Source: Burkholderiales bacterium (GTDB lineage: Bacteria; Pseudomonadota; Gammaproteobacteria; Burkholderiales; Burkholderiaceae_C). From it: a DNA stretch of 8,063 nt. The position numbers and the translations under genes were made by a program. The notes below the pieces were generated by a model. The model worked only from the letters and a program-made list of their open reading frames with translations, was not told the DNA's origin and did not search any database. Where the stretch lies: contig JAABTC010000066.1 of the NCBI GenBank assembly GCA_011390055.1, positions 1 to 8,063 of the forward strand, read 5' to 3'. This document shows positions 7,528 through 8,063 of the stretch, in pieces; the first letter of the stretch is position 1; each line of letters starts with the position of its first letter.

Positions 7528-8063
7528 TCAGACGGCTGACGGCGCCGGGTAGCGCACGCTCAGCACCTCGATGCGTTCGGTGCCGCTGGGCGTGGCCAGC
7601 AGCACCTCGTCGCCTTCGTGGGCCTTCAACAGCGCGCGTGCCACCGGCGAGATCCAGCTCACCTGCCCGGCCAGCGAATCGGCCTCGTCGATGCCCATGA
7701 TGGTCACCGTGCGCTGCACCCCACGGGCGTCGGCGTAGGTCACGGTGGCGCCGAAGAAGACCTGGTCGCTGCCATGGTGCAGCGCGGGGTCGGCCACCTC
7801 GGCAATGTCCAGGCGCCGTGTCAGGAAGCGGATGCGGCGGTCGATCTCGCGCAGCCGCTTCTTGCCGTACAGGTAGTCGCCGTTTTCCGAGCGGTCGCCG
7901 TTCTTGGCGGCCCACGACACGGTCTCGACGACCTTCGGCCGCTCGTCGTCGAGCAGCGTCAGCAGCTCCGCGCGCAGCCGGGCGTAGCCGGCCGGCGTGA
8001 GGTAGTTGCGCGTACCGGCAGGGATCGGCGGGGCGGCGATGTCGCCCTCGGCGTCGTCCTCCG
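7528..8063 (-). CDS. greB: Transcription elongation factor GreB, N-terminus beyond window
   Basis: Factor that enters the RNA polymerase secondary channel and triggers transcript cleavage in backtracked complexes. The frame is open from the stop at 7528 to the right edge (about 177 residues visible), so the start codon lies outside. A start at GTG 7920 would cut the coiled coil in two and is wrong. Visible order: an acidic Asp/Glu/Pro N-terminal stretch, NYLTPAGYARLRAELLTLL (start of the coiled coil), and GDRSENGDYLYGKKRLREIDRRIRFLTRRL with the tip residues and basic patch typical of GreB. The FKBP-like C-terminal domain follows, with VFFGATVTYAD, VTIMGIDEADSLAGQVSWISPVARALLKAHEGDEVLLATPSG and VLSVRYP. 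The pattern of Lys/Arg after SENGDY, and the phrase SWISPVARALL, favour GreB over GreA. It converges with the two-component operon. Confidence 0.93.
   Translation of the reverse strand, partial: EDDAEGDIAAPPIPAGTRNYLTPAGYARLRAELLTLLDDERPKVVETVSWAAKNGDRSENGDYLYGKKRLREIDRRIRFLTRRLDIAEVADPALHHGSDQVFFGATVTYADARGVQRTVTIMGIDEADSLAGQVSWISPVARALLKAHEGDEVLLATPSGTERIEVLSVRYPAPSAV

Overview
The window is GC-rich DNA in which almost every frame is open in shadow of the real genes. The protein sequences (MaeB, DctS/DctR-type two-component pair, long ChrA, GreB) and a short REP-like repeat point to a betaproteobacterium, most likely of the Burkholderiales (Rubrivivax/Leptothrix/Ideonella-like). This is inferred from similarity as I remember it, not from a search. 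No phage, transposon, CRISPR, tRNA or rRNA is visible.

Layout: four genes lie on the minus strand from the left edge. They are a chromate transporter chrA (C-terminus cut off by the edge), a doubtful Ala-rich small ORF, a barstar-type inhibitor, and a secreted barnase-type ribonuclease with its own good sigma70-like promoter. To their right, still on the minus strand, is a full-length maeB, an NADP-type malic enzyme fused to a phosphotransacetylase-like domain. Divergent from maeB, on the plus strand, is a two-gene operon for a membrane PAS histidine kinase and a FixJ/LuxR-type response regulator. Both resemble DctS/DctR, the C4-dicarboxylate sensing pair. Convergent with that operon, and running off the right edge, is greB (5' end missing). 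A short REP-like hairpin sits between the two 3' ends.

Two functional themes stand out. The first is C4-dicarboxylate use: a dicarboxylate-type sensor-regulator pair is divergent from the malic enzyme, which turns malate into pyruvate, and a 19-bp dyad in their shared intergenic region is a candidate operator. The second is a complete RNase/inhibitor module: an exported barnase homologue with its catalytic Glu, Arg and His conserved, followed by its cytosolic inhibitor, whose start is fixed by a perfect AGGAGG.

The least ordinary stretch is about 990-1240, between barstar and chrA. It holds four inverted repeats, including a textbook intrinsic terminator that lies inside the only plausible 5' end of chrA, plus a short unclassified ORF. 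Either chrA has a regulated (attenuated or translationally coupled) start, or its 5' end has been disturbed. I see no clearly new multi-gene system in the window.
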